A stretch of 64,000 bases of DNA from Niabella yanshanensis (GTDB lineage: Bacteria; Bacteroidota; Bacteroidia; Chitinophagales; Chitinophagaceae): the NCBI RefSeq assembly GCF_034424215.1, contig NZ_CP139960.1, forward strand, positions 1,736,001 through 1,800,000, read 5' to 3'. The translations under genes and the position numbers were made by a program. Within the stretch, counting starts at the first letter, position 1. Every line of letters begins with the position of its first letter. A model generated the notes under the pieces. The model ran no database searches. It worked only from the letters and a program-made list of their open reading frames with translations, and was not told the origin of the DNA. Positions 26,211 through 36,793 of this stretch are shown piece after piece.

Positions 26211-26230
26211 AACCGGATGTACTTCCGTTG

Positions 26231-26264
26231 ACATTTCATATTTAACATTCTTCATTTCATTCAT
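26231..26264. repeat. Degenerate CATTTCAT/AACATTC repeat, outer flank of the IVP unit
   Basis: CATTTCATATTTAACATTCT, then TCATTTCATTCAT, between the IVP start and the thyA stop. Its segment 26238-26251 is the inverted counterpart of 25809-25822. The thyA stop codon follows within two bases. Confidence 0.5.
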
Positions 26265-26265
26265 A

Positions 26266-27060
26266 CTATACCGCAACAGGTGCCTTTATAGCAGGATGAC
26301 TCTGATAATTTTCCAGTTTGAAATCATCATACTGAAAACCAAAAATATCCTTTACTTCAGGATTGATCTTCATCACAGGTAACGGGTAAGGTTCGCGACT
26401 CAATTGTAAATTTACCTGTTCGATATGATTATTGTAAATGTGGACGTCGCCAAAAGTATGTATAAAGTCTCCCGGCTCTAAGTCGCAAACCTGAGCTACC
26501 ATCATAGTTAACAATGCGTAGGACGCAATATTGAACGGCACTCCCAGGAAAACATCAGCACTACGTTGATATAACTGGCAGCTCAACTTTCCGTCAGCCA
26601 CATAAAACTGGAATAAGGTATGGCAGGGCATCAACGCCATCTCCGGCAATTCGCCTACATTCCATGCACTCACTATTAAGCGGCGACTATCAGGCGTCTT
26701 TTTGATCTGGCTGATCAGGTCGGCAATCTGGTCGATTACTTTTCCATCTTTTCCCTCCCAGCTGCGCCATTGTTTGCCATACACAGGCCCCAGCTCACCT
26801 TCTTCATTTGCCCATTCGTCCCAAATACGTACGCTATGCTCTTTCAAATAAGCGATATTGGTCTCGCCTTTTAAAAACCAAAGTAATTCATGTATAATAC
26901 TTTTCAGGTGAACTCTTTTCGTTGTCACCAGCGGAAAGCCTTTTTGCAGGTCAAAACGCAGCTGGTATCCGAAAGTGCTGATCGTACCTGTGCCGGTACG
27001 ATCCGTTTTCTGCGTACCGTTATCCAGGATATGGTGAAGTAAATTTAAATACTGTTGCAT
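26266..27060 (-). CDS. thyA: Thymidylate synthase
   Basis: 264 residues, the usual length of bacterial ThyA. Converts dUMP to dTMP using methylene-tetrahydrofolate. Motifs: '[20 protein letters not shown]' (phosphate-binding Arg), '[20 protein letters not shown]', '[13 protein letters not shown]', catalytic Cys in '[14 protein letters not shown]', '[20 protein letters not shown]' and '[11 protein letters not shown]'. First gene of the thyA-(IVP)-folA-methyltransferase group; the divergent gene starts at 27265. Confidence 0.97.
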   Translation of the reverse strand: MQQYLNLLHHILDNGTQKTDRTGTGTISTFGYQLRFDLQKGFPLVTTKRVHLKSIIHELLWFLKGETNIAYLKEHSVRIWDEWANEEGELGPVYGKQWRSWEGKDGKVIDQIADLISQIKKTPDSRRLIVSAWNVGELPEMALMPCHTLFQFYVADGKLSCQLYQRSADVFLGVPFNIASYALLTMMVAQVCDLEPGDFIHTFGDVHIYNNHIEQVNLQLSREPYPLPVMKINPEVKDIFGFQYDDFKLENYQSHPAIKAPVAV

Positions 27061-27264
27061 AGTGCAAGATAGTTAATAATCCCTTCCATAAAAATCCCGC
27101 CGGTGGTATGTGCGAAACGGGTTAATTTAAAAAAGGCCTGAAACTTGCATTATTCAGATGATTTACTTTTAGCGGTATATTAATTTGTTTTCCCTTTAAA
27201 CAACATTGATTATCATTGCTGTTACAAGTTGTATACCTTTACCACAAGTCAGAAATCAATCATA

Positions 27265-27705
27265 ATGAAAGCTCAGAATTATAAAAATCACATCAGATAT
27301 TATCCTGCACATCATTTTGTGTTTTACCCGGTGGCGCTGATACTCTCCTTCGTGGCAGGATACAAGGCTATTAAGGCTGAAGGGGAACTTCAATCCATCT
27401 GGCTATTTATTTTGCTGCTATTGATACTCATTATCTGGGTTTCATTTATGTTGCGCCAGCATTACGCGCTGACCCTGCAAAACCGGCTGGTTCGCCTTGA
27501 ACTGCGCCATAAATATTCGATGCTTACCGGAAAGGATTTTGAACCGATCGAATCAAAATTATCTTTCGGACAAATTGCTGCACTTCGTTTTGCCCCGGAT
27601 GAAGAATTAGTGCCGCTGGTGATGAGGGCGGTTAAGGAAAACCTTTCACCTAAAACTATAAAGGAAAGTATTATTAACTGGAAAGCAGATGAAAGAAGGG
27701 TTTAA
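27265..27705 (+). CDS. DUF6526-like membrane protein
   Basis: About 146 residues from ATG 27265 (MKAQNYKNHIRYYPAHHFVF); an in-frame ATG at 27229 is less likely because family members begin with 'QNYxNHxRYYPxHHF'. Two transmembrane helices (about 20-38 and 49-68), then a cytoplasmic tail with 'LRHKYSMLTGKDFEPIESKL' and 'IAALRFAPDEELVPLVMRAV'. Function unknown. Its TAA overlaps the stop of the convergent proline dehydrogenase gene within TTTAAA (27702-27705). Confidence 0.75.
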   Translation: MKAQNYKNHIRYYPAHHFVFYPVALILSFVAGYKAIKAEGELQSIWLFILLLLILIIWVSFMLRQHYALTLQNRLVRLELRHKYSMLTGKDFEPIESKLSFGQIAALRFAPDEELVPLVMRAVKENLSPKTIKESIINWKADERRV

Positions 27706-28931
27706 AGCTGCCTGCGTCGCTTCAGTTCTTTTTGAATCAAACCCAGCTCCCGACCGGTTTGTCCCTTAACCGAGGTATTTTCCTGTGCCCGGCGCATGAG
27801 ATAAGGAATCACATCTTCAATAGGTCCGAAGGGAAGATACTTGCTCACGTTACAACCCGCTTTAGCCAGGTTAAAGGTAATGTTATCACTCATACCATAT
27901 AGCTGACTAAAGCTTACATGAGGGTGGTTAAGAGGTATGTTTAATTGCCTGAGTTTATCCACTGCCAGCATATTACTATGTTCGTTGTGCGATGCCACGA
28001 GGAGACTTACTTTTTCTAAATTTTCTATACAAAGCGCTACACCCGCATCGAAATCGCGGTCACTGCTGGCTTTATCGGGCTGAATGGGAGACGGGTATCC
28101 CTTTTCTTCTGCACGTTTTCTTTCTTTTTCCATATAGGCGCCGCGTACCAGTTTCACACCCAAAATAAAACCTCGTTCCTTTCCGGCATCAATACAATCT
28201 TTTAAGAATTGTAGCCGGTCGTGCCGGTAATGTTGCACCGTGTTATAAATCACTACACGTTCCTTGTTAAAAGAATCCATCATTAACATCACCAATGCAT
28301 CTACCGGATCCTGGATCCATGTTTCTTCTGCATCTACCAGCATTCCCACATTGCTCTCGGCAGCTTTCTCACAAACCCGCATCATTCTTAAACGAACCTG
28401 GTGCCATTCTTCGCGCTCTTCAATGCTTAATTCTTCCAAAGCGCCCAGGTATTTCTTAATAAGTGAGCCATGTTTGCGGTGCATAAGCTCATCTAATTTT
28501 TCCAACAAGGCAAATCGGGTGAGACCGGTAACCTTCACGCTCATAAAAGGTATATTGGGCTGTGTTGCTGCATAATCGATTACCTTTATAAACTCGGTAG
28601 CAGCCTGATCATATTCCGCATCGCCCCCTTCTCCACCTTCTACACCATAGTCAAGTATGACATCCACGTTATACCTACCCAAAGTCTGCGCTACGCCAGC
28701 TGTTTGCTGCAGTGTTTCGCCCCCGGCAAATTGTTTAAAGATCGTTCCACGTATTAATCCTTTAACAGGCAATTTGGCCCTGATAGCCCAGGGGGTGAGC
28801 CGCGTACCCAATTTTACCAGCATGGGATTACCCATCAAACCAAACAGGGTGCGGGCCTGCTTCAGCTCTTTGTCTGATTTATATTGAAAAGCAAATTCTG
28901 TATTATTAAAAGATATTCCGGGTACGCTCAT
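27702..28931 (-). CDS. Proline dehydrogenase
   Basis: About 409 residues from ATG 28931 (MSVPGISFNNTEFAF, the family start); an ATG eight codons upstream is possible. FAD-dependent oxidation of proline to pyrroline-5-carboxylate, membrane-associated. TIM-barrel motifs: 'MSVKVTGLTRFALLEKL', 'GMLVDAEETWIQDP', 'VVIYNTVQHYRHDRL', 'LGVKLVRGAYMEKERKRAEE' and 'ASHNEHS', with 'LPFGPIEDVIPYLMRRAQEN' near the end, the FAD/proline-binding RRxxEN motif. Monofunctional, without the P5C dehydrogenase half. A LacI-like operator lies 42-65 bases upstream. Confidence 0.93.
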   Translation of the reverse strand: MSVPGISFNNTEFAFQYKSDKELKQARTLFGLMGNPMLVKLGTRLTPWAIRAKLPVKGLIRGTIFKQFAGGETLQQTAGVAQTLGRYNVDVILDYGVEGGEGGDAEYDQAATEFIKVIDYAATQPNIPFMSVKVTGLTRFALLEKLDELMHRKHGSLIKKYLGALEELSIEEREEWHQVRLRMMRVCEKAAESNVGMLVDAEETWIQDPVDALVMLMMDSFNKERVVIYNTVQHYRHDRLQFLKDCIDAGKERGFILGVKLVRGAYMEKERKRAEEKGYPSPIQPDKASSDRDFDAGVALCIENLEKVSLLVASHNEHSNMLAVDKLRQLNIPLNHPHVSFSQLYGMSDNITFNLAKAGCNVSKYLPFGPIEDVIPYLMRRAQENTSVKGQTGRELGLIQKELKRRRQL

Positions 28932-28972
28932 GGCGGCAAAAATAGCATGAAGCATTTTATTTTAATGCAATT

Positions 28973-28996
28973 GTTTGCACAACCGTTTGAGCAAAC
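28973..28996. promoter_or_regulatory. LacI-like palindromic operator upstream of proline dehydrogenase
   Basis: Core TGCACAACCGTTTGAGCA (28976-28993), extended by GTT on the left and AAC on the right, gives 11-base arms matching at 9 positions around a central CG. Form and centre match LacI/PurR-type operators and the site at 22822-22839. Confidence 0.55.
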
Positions 28997-29077
28997 GAGC
29001 TCCCAGCTTACTACTTAAGCACTCAGGTACCATTTCGCTGATGTACGGCTACAAGCCTGTATAAACGGCAATAAAAA

Positions 29078-29101
29078 ATGCCATGCTTTGACACATGGCA
29101 T
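29078..29101 (-). terminator. Terminator of the metY-metX-hom operon
   Basis: Perfect 8-base stem ATGCCATG/CATGGCAT around an 8-base loop. On the minus strand it is followed by TTTTTTATT, 29 bases after the hom stop at 29130. Confidence 0.88.
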
Positions 29102-29129
29102 ATAAAACAAATAAAACAGATACGCTCTT

Positions 29130-30386
29130 TTATAATAGCCCTGCTAATTCCAGGCTCTTCTTTCTCAGTTTCCGCTCCTCAATGCTTTCCAGTATAGGAT
29201 CCGGCTCAAGAATCAAAGAAGTGCCGTTTTCTTTCCACCAGGTGCTGTTCTTCAACTTTTGCAAGGCTATTACCCCCGACAAATACTTTCTATCTTCCTG
29301 TGCATGCCACTGCTCAATCCATTCAAAATCTTCAGTGGGAACGTTCTTAACATCACTGAAACTCACATAAACCTTCAAATAAATATCGTCGTTTAATTGA
29401 TTAGGCTCATGATGGTACAACTTCTTATATTCATACTTATAACCATATCGCAGTGCGGACAGATCGCTCAAAACAGCAGAAGCTGTAGGGAAACTGCCGG
29501 CCCCTTTACCATAAAAAAACTGTTGGTCGGCAAAGCCACTTTCAATAACAACACCATTGTACTCATTCTTTACAAAGGATAACGGATTATCTGCCGTAAC
29601 AAACTGGGGTAACACAAACGCACCCACCCCACCACCGGTCAGCTTTTTAGCCTGAGCTACCAAACGGATCTGTTGCCCGCGTGCTTTGGCTACCGCCGCG
29701 TCCGACTTGTGAATATTCTGAATTCCCGTGAATAAGATCTGGTCGGGTGTTGTAATAATACCATAAGCATGACAAAGGAAAATCGCCCATTTGTTCAAGG
29801 CATCAAATCCCTCCACATCAAGGGTAGGGTTGCTCTCGGCAAAGCCTAATTGTTGCGCTAACAATAAAGCTTCTTTGAAACCCAGATTTTCATCGAACAT
29901 TTTAGTAAGAATGAAATTCGTGCTCCCGTTTACAATGGCACGTATGCTATGTAGTAAATCATTGTCGTAATATTCCTCCAGGTTACGGATAGCAGGTATA
30001 GAAGCACATGCCGAAGACTCATACAAAAAGGACTTTCCTGTTTTTTGTTGTAAATCCAGCAACTCCTGGAGATGCTCGGCAATCATCTTTTTACTGGAGC
30101 TCACCACCTCTTTTTTATTTTTCAAAGCGGTCTTTACGATTTCGAAAGCAGCAACAGAGTCATCAATCACTTCCACTATCACGTTAATCTCTTTATCTTC
30201 CAGCAGGTCATTTTTATCTGTAGTAAAAAGCTCATCCGGCGCATTTCGTTTCTTACCCGGATTTTTAATACATACTTTTTTAATAGAAGCACTTAAAGAC
30301 GGGGTTTGCTTCAGTACTTTATATAATCCTTCCCCTACCACTCCAAAACCAAACATCCCAATCACCAATTGTCTATGTTTACTCAT
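29130..30386 (-). CDS. hom: Homoserine dehydrogenase
   Basis: 418 residues. Reduces aspartate semialdehyde to homoserine with NAD(P)H, the branch point to Thr and Met. N-terminal Rossmann 'LVIGMFGFGVVGEGLYKVLK' (G-x-G-x-x-G), then 'IVEVIDDSVAAFEIVKTALK', 'SSKKMIAEHLQELLDLQ', 'YESSACASIPAIRNLEEYY' and the conserved 'VNGSTNFILTKM' with 'EGFDALNKWAIFLCHAYG' for substrate binding. The roughly 110-residue tail replaces a clear ACT domain. Downstream of metX with a 24-base gap, so it supplies homoserine to MetX. Confidence 0.94.
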   Translation of the reverse strand: MSKHRQLVIGMFGFGVVGEGLYKVLKQTPSLSASIKKVCIKNPGKKRNAPDELFTTDKNDLLEDKEINVIVEVIDDSVAAFEIVKTALKNKKEVVSSSKKMIAEHLQELLDLQQKTGKSFLYESSACASIPAIRNLEEYYDNDLLHSIRAIVNGSTNFILTKMFDENLGFKEALLLAQQLGFAESNPTLDVEGFDALNKWAIFLCHAYGIITTPDQILFTGIQNIHKSDAAVAKARGQQIRLVAQAKKLTGGGVGAFVLPQFVTADNPLSFVKNEYNGVVIESGFADQQFFYGKGAGSFPTASAVLSDLSALRYGYKYEYKKLYHHEPNQLNDDIYLKVYVSFSDVKNVPTEDFEWIEQWHAQEDRKYLSGVIALQKLKNSTWWKENGTSLILEPDPILESIEERKLRKKSLELAGLL

Positions 30387-30410
30387 TATATTATAGTTGT
30401 AAAATTTTAA

Positions 30411-31448
30411 TTATTCATTGCTCATTACCTGTTCTTTCTCCAGAAAATGGCTGATCGCCTCCGTGAGTTGTTCAAACTCCAATAAAAATCCGTCATGTCC
30501 ATAGTCGGATAAAATCAATTTCACATGTGCTTCCGGGATATGACTGGCTATAAATTCCTGCTCATAGGGAGGAAACAGGATATCCCCCTCCATACTCAAT
30601 GCCAGGGTTTTCGCTTGAATGCTGTTTAAAGCGGCTACCACGCTCCCCCTGCCTCTGCCCAAATTATGAGAGTCCATACTTTTGGTTAAGGCATAGTAAC
30701 TAAAAGCATTAAATCTTGCCGAAAGTTTTGAACCCTGGTATCGCTGATAGCTTTCGCTCTTAAATCCTTCGATCAGCTCATCACTGGCTTCCGACTGGGT
30801 TTTATTATAAGCCAGATCGGTTCTATAAGACAGCAAAGCTATGCTCCGGGCTACTTCTAAACCCTTTCTACCGGCATCATCTGCCTCATTCTGCCAGCTG
30901 GCATCAGCTTCAATGGCCAATCTTTGTGAGGCATTGAAGGCTTTCCCCCAGGGTGAATGCACCGCATTGGTAGCTATCGGAAAAATGTATTCAAAAAGCT
31001 CAGGATCCTGCACGGCCCACTCCATCAGCTGTTGTCCTCCGGTACTTCCGCCTATTCCTACTTTGATCTTTGTAATTCCCAAACGGGCTTGCAACAGGCG
31101 GTAAGCATGTACCATGTCCCTTATCGTAAAAAAAGGAAATTGATGATAGTAAGCCGTCCCGGTTGAAGGATTAACATCGAGGGGACTGATGCTGCCGTAG
31201 CAGCTACCCGGCATATTTACGCAAATAATAAAGTGTTTGGCAGGGTCGAATACCCGTCCCTGCCCTATCATGTCAGGCCACCACTCATGCGGACAGCTAT
31301 TAGCTGTTAACGCATGAAATATCCATACGATATTATCACCTTTCTTGCTTAACGTTCCATACGTAGTATAAGCCAGGTGCAGGTTCTGCAACACTGCTCC
31401 ACTCTCCAGTACAAACAACCCGCTATACTTAAAAACCTCTTGCTTCAT
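30411..31448 (-). CDS. metX: Homoserine O-acetyltransferase
   Basis: About 345 residues from ATG 31448 (MKQEVFKYSGLFVLESGAVL). The frame extends to 31469, but that ATG lies inside the hairpin 31457-31492. Alpha/beta hydrolase-fold enzyme that makes O-acetyl-homoserine from acetyl-CoA and homoserine. Motifs: 'LAYTTYGTLSKKGDNIVWIF', 'GSCYGSISPLDVNP', nucleophile elbow 'GGSTGGQQLMEWA', Asp in 'SMEGDILFPPYEQEF' and His in 'DYGHDGFLLE'. It lies between metY and hom on the same strand. Confidence 0.93.
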   Translation of the reverse strand: MKQEVFKYSGLFVLESGAVLQNLHLAYTTYGTLSKKGDNIVWIFHALTANSCPHEWWPDMIGQGRVFDPAKHFIICVNMPGSCYGSISPLDVNPSTGTAYYHQFPFFTIRDMVHAYRLLQARLGITKIKVGIGGSTGGQQLMEWAVQDPELFEYIFPIATNAVHSPWGKAFNASQRLAIEADASWQNEADDAGRKGLEVARSIALLSYRTDLAYNKTQSEASDELIEGFKSESYQRYQGSKLSARFNAFSYYALTKSMDSHNLGRGRGSVVAALNSIQAKTLALSMEGDILFPPYEQEFIASHIPEAHVKLILSDYGHDGFLLEFEQLTEAISHFLEKEQVMSNE

Positions 31449-31456
31449 ATTGATAA

Positions 31457-31492
31457 AAAACTGTCTCAACGCTATTGCCCTGAGACAGTTTT
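31457..31492 (-). terminator. Terminator-like hairpin between metY and metX
   Basis: Perfect 12-base stem AAAACTGTCTCA (31457-31468) and TGAGACAGTTTT (31481-31492), 12-base loop. On the minus strand it is followed by TTTTTTATCAATATG, the last ATG being the metX start. It can end metY transcripts or act as an attenuator, lowering expression of metX-hom relative to metY. Confidence 0.82.
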
Positions 31493-31500
31493 AATTTGTG

Positions 31501-33289
<1,789 letters not shown>

Positions 33290-33319
33290 ATAAAAAACTG
33301 TTCTGTCAAAGAAACCAAT

Positions 33320-34021
33320 TTAAAATATATAGCCTACTGAAAGGCCAAAACCAATATTTCTTAGCTTGTTAGTAGATGTAACACCTTTATTGTCGGGATA
33401 AATATTGGCTAAACCCAGCTGCGCATTAACCTGGAATGATAGTCGGTCATTAAACTCATATCCTTCCAATATCTGAACGCCATAATCCCATGTTTTACCA
33501 TAAGCCCATTTTCCCTCTTTAAGGTCGGCTACATCGTCCAGAAATTGGAGGTTAGCGCTTTGATCGTTCCGTACCACAACTCCTTCTTCTATTTTTTTAT
33601 CATAGTTCTGTCCTCTGCCACCAATGCCATAAGCGATATACGGCCCTGCTCCCAGTAAAAGGCGGCCTTTCCCAAGCCTGGGTGCATACAGGATGTTTAC
33701 CGGCATTTCTATGTAATAGGGATTCATATAAGATTCAAAAGAAGCAGTCTCTCCAACATTTTTGATGCGATAGCCTTTGGTGCTAAACAAGACTGCAGGC
33801 TGTACATAAAAATTATTCGCAATCAGATAATCATAGGTTACACCTACATGAAAACCCGGATTCAGCTTGGGATCTCCATATAACTCATTGCCATTTCCAT
33901 CCCTGGAGATCACATTATAGGCGTTAAAACCGGCCCGAACACCTAGCTGAGCCTTAGCGGAACCAAAGATTCCCAAAAAAGAAGTCAGCATCAGCACCAA
34001 TAAAAACGGTCTTAATCTCAT
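33320..34021 (-). CDS. PorT-like outer membrane beta-barrel protein
   Basis: 233 residues with a signal peptide (cut after GSAKA). An 8-strand small barrel: 'GVRAGFNAYNV' early, 'NPGFHVGVTYDYLIANNFYVQPAVLF', 'YYIEMPVNILYAPRLGKGRLLLGAGPYIAYG' and a final 'NIGFGLSVGYIF' with C-terminal Phe. Related to the product at 34193 and, less closely, to 52992. Function unknown. A possible -7 box is at 34046-34053. Confidence 0.82.
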   Translation of the reverse strand: MRLRPFLLVLMLTSFLGIFGSAKAQLGVRAGFNAYNVISRDGNGNELYGDPKLNPGFHVGVTYDYLIANNFYVQPAVLFSTKGYRIKNVGETASFESYMNPYYIEMPVNILYAPRLGKGRLLLGAGPYIAYGIGGRGQNYDKKIEEGVVVRNDQSANLQFLDDVADLKEGKWAYGKTWDYGVQILEGYEFNDRLSFQVNAQLGLANIYPDNKGVTSTNKLRNIGFGLSVGYIF

Positions 34022-34045
34022 AAGCTTTAAATTTTAAGTTAACTG

Positions 34046-34053
34046 CAAATATA
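34046..34053 (-). promoter_or_regulatory. Possible -7 box (TATATTTG)
   Basis: CAAATATA on the plus strand reads TATATTTG on the minus strand, matching TAnnTTTG, 25-32 bases upstream of the porin-like ATG at 34021. No clear -33 TTTG. Confidence 0.4.
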
Positions 34054-34144
34054 AACGATGTTGGCGTCTAAGACGCAGTAAGATTTAGATCCGCAACAGT
34101 GCTACAAAAAGTTAAAATTTAGCCTGTTAGCTATCCAAACAATA

Positions 34145-34170
34145 AAGCCTTCGGCTGTAACCGAAGGCTT
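34145..34170 (-). terminator. Terminator of the beta-barrel gene at 34193
   Basis: Perfect 10-base stem AAGCCTTCGG/CCGAAGGCTT, 6-base loop. On the minus strand it is followed by TATTGTTTGG, a weak T-run. It lies 22 bases after the stop at 34193. Confidence 0.82.
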
Positions 34171-34192
34171 CGAATATCCAGATATTATTGAC

Positions 34193-34798
34193 TTAGAATT
34201 TGTATCCAACCGTTACTCCGAACGAAGTGTTGTTGATAGTCGCCGGGTTATCAGTATCAGGCAATTTCACCAGTCCCAAATTAGCATTCAGGTTTAAAGA
34301 AACTCCATTGCTAAGTTGATACCCTGCCAATAATTTTCCACCAGCATCGAATTTCTTAAAACCTGCCTGATCCCAATCTCTTTTTATCGTCAGATCACCG
34401 CCGGTTCCCTTAACTTGTCCAATGCCCAGCCCCACATATGGACCAACACCTAACAGGAGATGGCCATTACCTAATTCTGGCTGATATTGGAAAGTAATAG
34501 GCAATTGAAGATAATTCAATTGTACTTTCGCGTCAAAACCGTCTATTTTAGCACCATTCTGCACGTAGCTCAATCCAGGTTGAACAACAAAATCATCGGC
34601 AATACCTATATCATAGGTTACACCAGCCTGAAATCCTGTTTTTAATTTATATGCATCCGGAGCATCTTTCCCGGTAATATTGGAGAAATTAACTCCTGCA
34701 TTCACACCAAAACGGCCTGCCTGCGCATTCGATTGTAACGCTGTTAAACTAAACGCTGTAAATAACAAACCTCCAAATAGTAATTTTTTGAGTTTCAT
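34193..34798 (-). CDS. PorT-like outer membrane beta-barrel protein
   Basis: 201 residues with a signal peptide (cut after SNAQA). Barrel pattern 'GRFGVNAGVNFSNI', 'LKTGFQAGVTYDIGIADDFVVQPGLSY', 'LNYLQLPITFQYQPELGNGHLLLGVGPYVGLGIG' and C-terminal 'TSFGVTVGYKF'. Same fold and order as the product of 33320, so probably a tandem paralogue. Its own terminator is at 34145-34170. Confidence 0.84.
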   Translation of the reverse strand: MKLKKLLFGGLLFTAFSLTALQSNAQAGRFGVNAGVNFSNITGKDAPDAYKLKTGFQAGVTYDIGIADDFVVQPGLSYVQNGAKIDGFDAKVQLNYLQLPITFQYQPELGNGHLLLGVGPYVGLGIGQVKGTGGDLTIKRDWDQAGFKKFDAGGKLLAGYQLSNGVSLNLNANLGLVKLPDTDNPATINNTSFGVTVGYKF

Positions 34799-34942
34799 CA
34801 GTATAATTTTTTATGTAATAAATGGTCTGATGGAGCTTCGCACAAAACGCTGCGAATATAGTTCCATAAGATACGGATTAAAAATGCGAACCGATTGATC
34901 AGGTAAACGGACAACAAGACCATTTACCTTAAAGTTTTCTGA

Positions 34943-35617
34943 TTATTTTGTGCCTGCTTCTTTAGCGGCGTCAGATTTCATCTTGTCGTTTGCAGTGATC
35001 AGGAATTCCACACGACGGTTTTTAGAACGGCCGTCGGGTGTATCGTTTGAGTATTTAGGATTTCTCAAACCATACCCGATAGTGCTTAACCTTTGCAGGC
35101 CAATTCCTTTATCTGCCAGATAATTGGATACAACAGAGGCCCTTCTTTCAGATAAGGCCTGGTTGTACTTTTCTGTACCGGTATTATCGGTATGCCCCTG
35201 TATTTCCACATCTGTATCAGGATATTTATTCAAAATGGTGATCAGGTCGTCTAAGGTAGATTTGGATGCAGTAGTTAGTGCAGCCTGGTCAAAACCAAAT
35301 AATACGGCACTGCTGAATTCTACCACGATGCCTTCTTCGACCCTTTCCACTTTCGCACCCGGTACCTCCTGCTTGATCTCTTCCGCCTGCTTATCCATTT
35401 TTTTTCCAATAATAGCTCCCGCAGTACCACCAACAGCGGCACCAATGATAGCTCCTAAAGCTGTGTTACCTGTAGCTTTACCAATTACCGCGCCTACGGC
35501 AGCACCACCACCAACACCAATGGCCGCACCTTTTTGAGTTCTGGTTGCACTTTCGCAACCTGCTAAAGTTAAACCTGCAAAAGCAGTGGCGAATAATGTT
35601 GTTTTAACAATTTTCAT
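34943..35617 (-). CDS. OmpA-family lipoprotein with glycine zipper
   Basis: 224 residues, lipoprotein Cys20 (AGLTLAGCESATR). Residues about 30-75 form a glycine zipper (GGGAAVGAVIGKATGNTALG and more), which can insert into membrane. Residues about 100-205 form an OmpA C-terminal domain that binds peptidoglycan: 'VEIQGHTDNTGTEKYNQALSERRASVVSNYL' and 'GLQRLSTIGYGLRNP', with 'KNRRVEFLI'. Anchors the outer membrane to the wall, like Pal-type proteins. Cytoplasmic export is Lol-type by signal. Confidence 0.92.
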   Translation of the reverse strand: MKIVKTTLFATAFAGLTLAGCESATRTQKGAAIGVGGGAAVGAVIGKATGNTALGAIIGAAVGGTAGAIIGKKMDKQAEEIKQEVPGAKVERVEEGIVVEFSSAVLFGFDQAALTTASKSTLDDLITILNKYPDTDVEIQGHTDNTGTEKYNQALSERRASVVSNYLADKGIGLQRLSTIGYGLRNPKYSNDTPDGRSKNRRVEFLITANDKMKSDAAKEAGTK

Positions 35618-35652
35618 CGAATAAGTTTTTAAGATTTATAATATTAAAGCTG

Positions 35653-35660
35653 CAAAAATA
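35653..35660 (-). promoter_or_regulatory. Possible -7 box (TATTTTTG) of the OmpA lipoprotein gene
   Basis: The plus strand CAAAAATA reads TATTTTTG on the minus strand, 36-43 bases upstream of the ATG at 35617. A second -7-like TATGTTTG lies at 35672-35679. Confidence 0.4.
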
Positions 35661-35780
35661 AATGCTAACATCAAACATATATGCTTTTATTTTCACCTGA
35701 CCCTAATCTTCTCATGTCCCTAACAGGCAGTTAACAAACTACGTGCCAGTGAATTTTGAATATAGACAAATGAACATATA

Positions 35781-35808
35781 AAAAGGTTGCCTTACGAGGC
35801 AACCTTTT
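35781..35808 (-). terminator. Terminator of the gene at 35831
   Basis: Perfect 11-base stem AAAAGGTTGCC/GGCAACCTTTT with a 6-base loop, 22 bases after the stop at 35831. A T-rich run follows on the minus strand through the stem end. Confidence 0.85.
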
Positions 35809-35830
35809 ACAAATTTTTATAGGACATTGT

Positions 35831-36538
35831 TTACTGCTGTGTGTTAACAGGCGCTGCAGCTACTTCTACAACTTTGGTCAACACATAATTGGTTCCCTTG
35901 GCAAGGGAAGTTTTTTTCTTATCTTTTTTCTCTGACTTTTTTGCATTTTCTTGCGTTGCATCAACTTCCTCAGCTGAAACCTCCATTGCAGTACTATCGT
36001 CCGCTGTCATTTCAGGGAATATAGCTGCAGGATTTTCTTCATCAAACTTAGCACCTACATTCACATATAATTTATGACTCGCTGAATCAAAAATCAACGT
36101 ACCCTCTTTTAATGATTTGCCTGAGTATCTTGGCGATGGTTTTCCGGTTCCATCAGTAGTAGCAGCATCATCAGTAGCCACTACACCGTCTACATCATTC
36201 TGAAGTGTTTTCTGTACCGGGATTTTATAGGTACTGGGTGATAATTTCAGATCTGCTTTAAATTTACCCTGTGGCATACCATTCACCCAAACAACCCCTT
36301 TATTTTCAGCATCCCTCGTTATAGTAACACTTGCAACTGCTCCCTCTTTATCTACATAGTCGTACTTACCCAGTACCGGAAATATCATTTCATCCGTTAA
36401 TTCCCCGGGCATAGGAGCTAACTCCTTAGGCTGTGGCTTGTAATTCCGGGGTACTTCGGGCGTAGCAGATGTTTGAGCATAAGATGTGGCAGCTATAGTT
36501 AAAGAGAGCACCGCTGCTAAAAGAAAGTTCTTTTTCAT
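35831..36538 (-). CDS. Exported hypothetical protein
   Basis: About 235 residues from ATG 36538 (MKKNFLLAAVLSLTIAATSYAQ, a signal peptide); the frame extends 10 codons upstream to 36568. The mature part is Pro-rich at first (PRNYKPQPKELAPMPGELTDEM), then has repeat-like beta segments 'VVWVNGMPQGKFKADLKLSPS' and 'GTLIFDSASHKLYVNVG', and near the end a Lys-rich stretch 'KKSEKKDKKKTSLAKG'. No family recognised. It has its own terminator. Confidence 0.65.
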   Translation of the reverse strand: MKKNFLLAAVLSLTIAATSYAQTSATPEVPRNYKPQPKELAPMPGELTDEMIFPVLGKYDYVDKEGAVASVTITRDAENKGVVWVNGMPQGKFKADLKLSPSTYKIPVQKTLQNDVDGVVATDDAATTDGTGKPSPRYSGKSLKEGTLIFDSASHKLYVNVGAKFDEENPAAIFPEMTADDSTAMEVSAEEVDATQENAKKSEKKDKKKTSLAKGTNYVLTKVVEVAAAPVNTQQ

Positions 36539-36750
36539 TTGTCGTTTTTTTACGGTTTTAATGGTCACACCAGGATTGGGTTAAAAGCTACCTGCATCCC
36601 GGTCTTGTTTATATTAAAATCCAATAAGGTCCCGTATCACCGTATGACGCTATTGGAATCAATCCATCTAAAAAGAAATTATTATGCCAAAATTTATTTA
36701 CCGTCGATTAAACCTTTATTTTAGATTTTAGTTATGATTTAGATCCGCAC

Positions 36751-36758
36751 TAATTTTG
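36751..36758 (+). promoter_or_regulatory. Possible -7 box (TAATTTTG) of uvrA
   Basis: TAATTTTG matches TAnnTTTG, 36 bases upstream of the TTG start at 36794. No convincing -33 element. Confidence 0.45.
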
Positions 36759-36793
36759 CACGTACTAAATTCACAAAAAACGAGGGGAATAAA

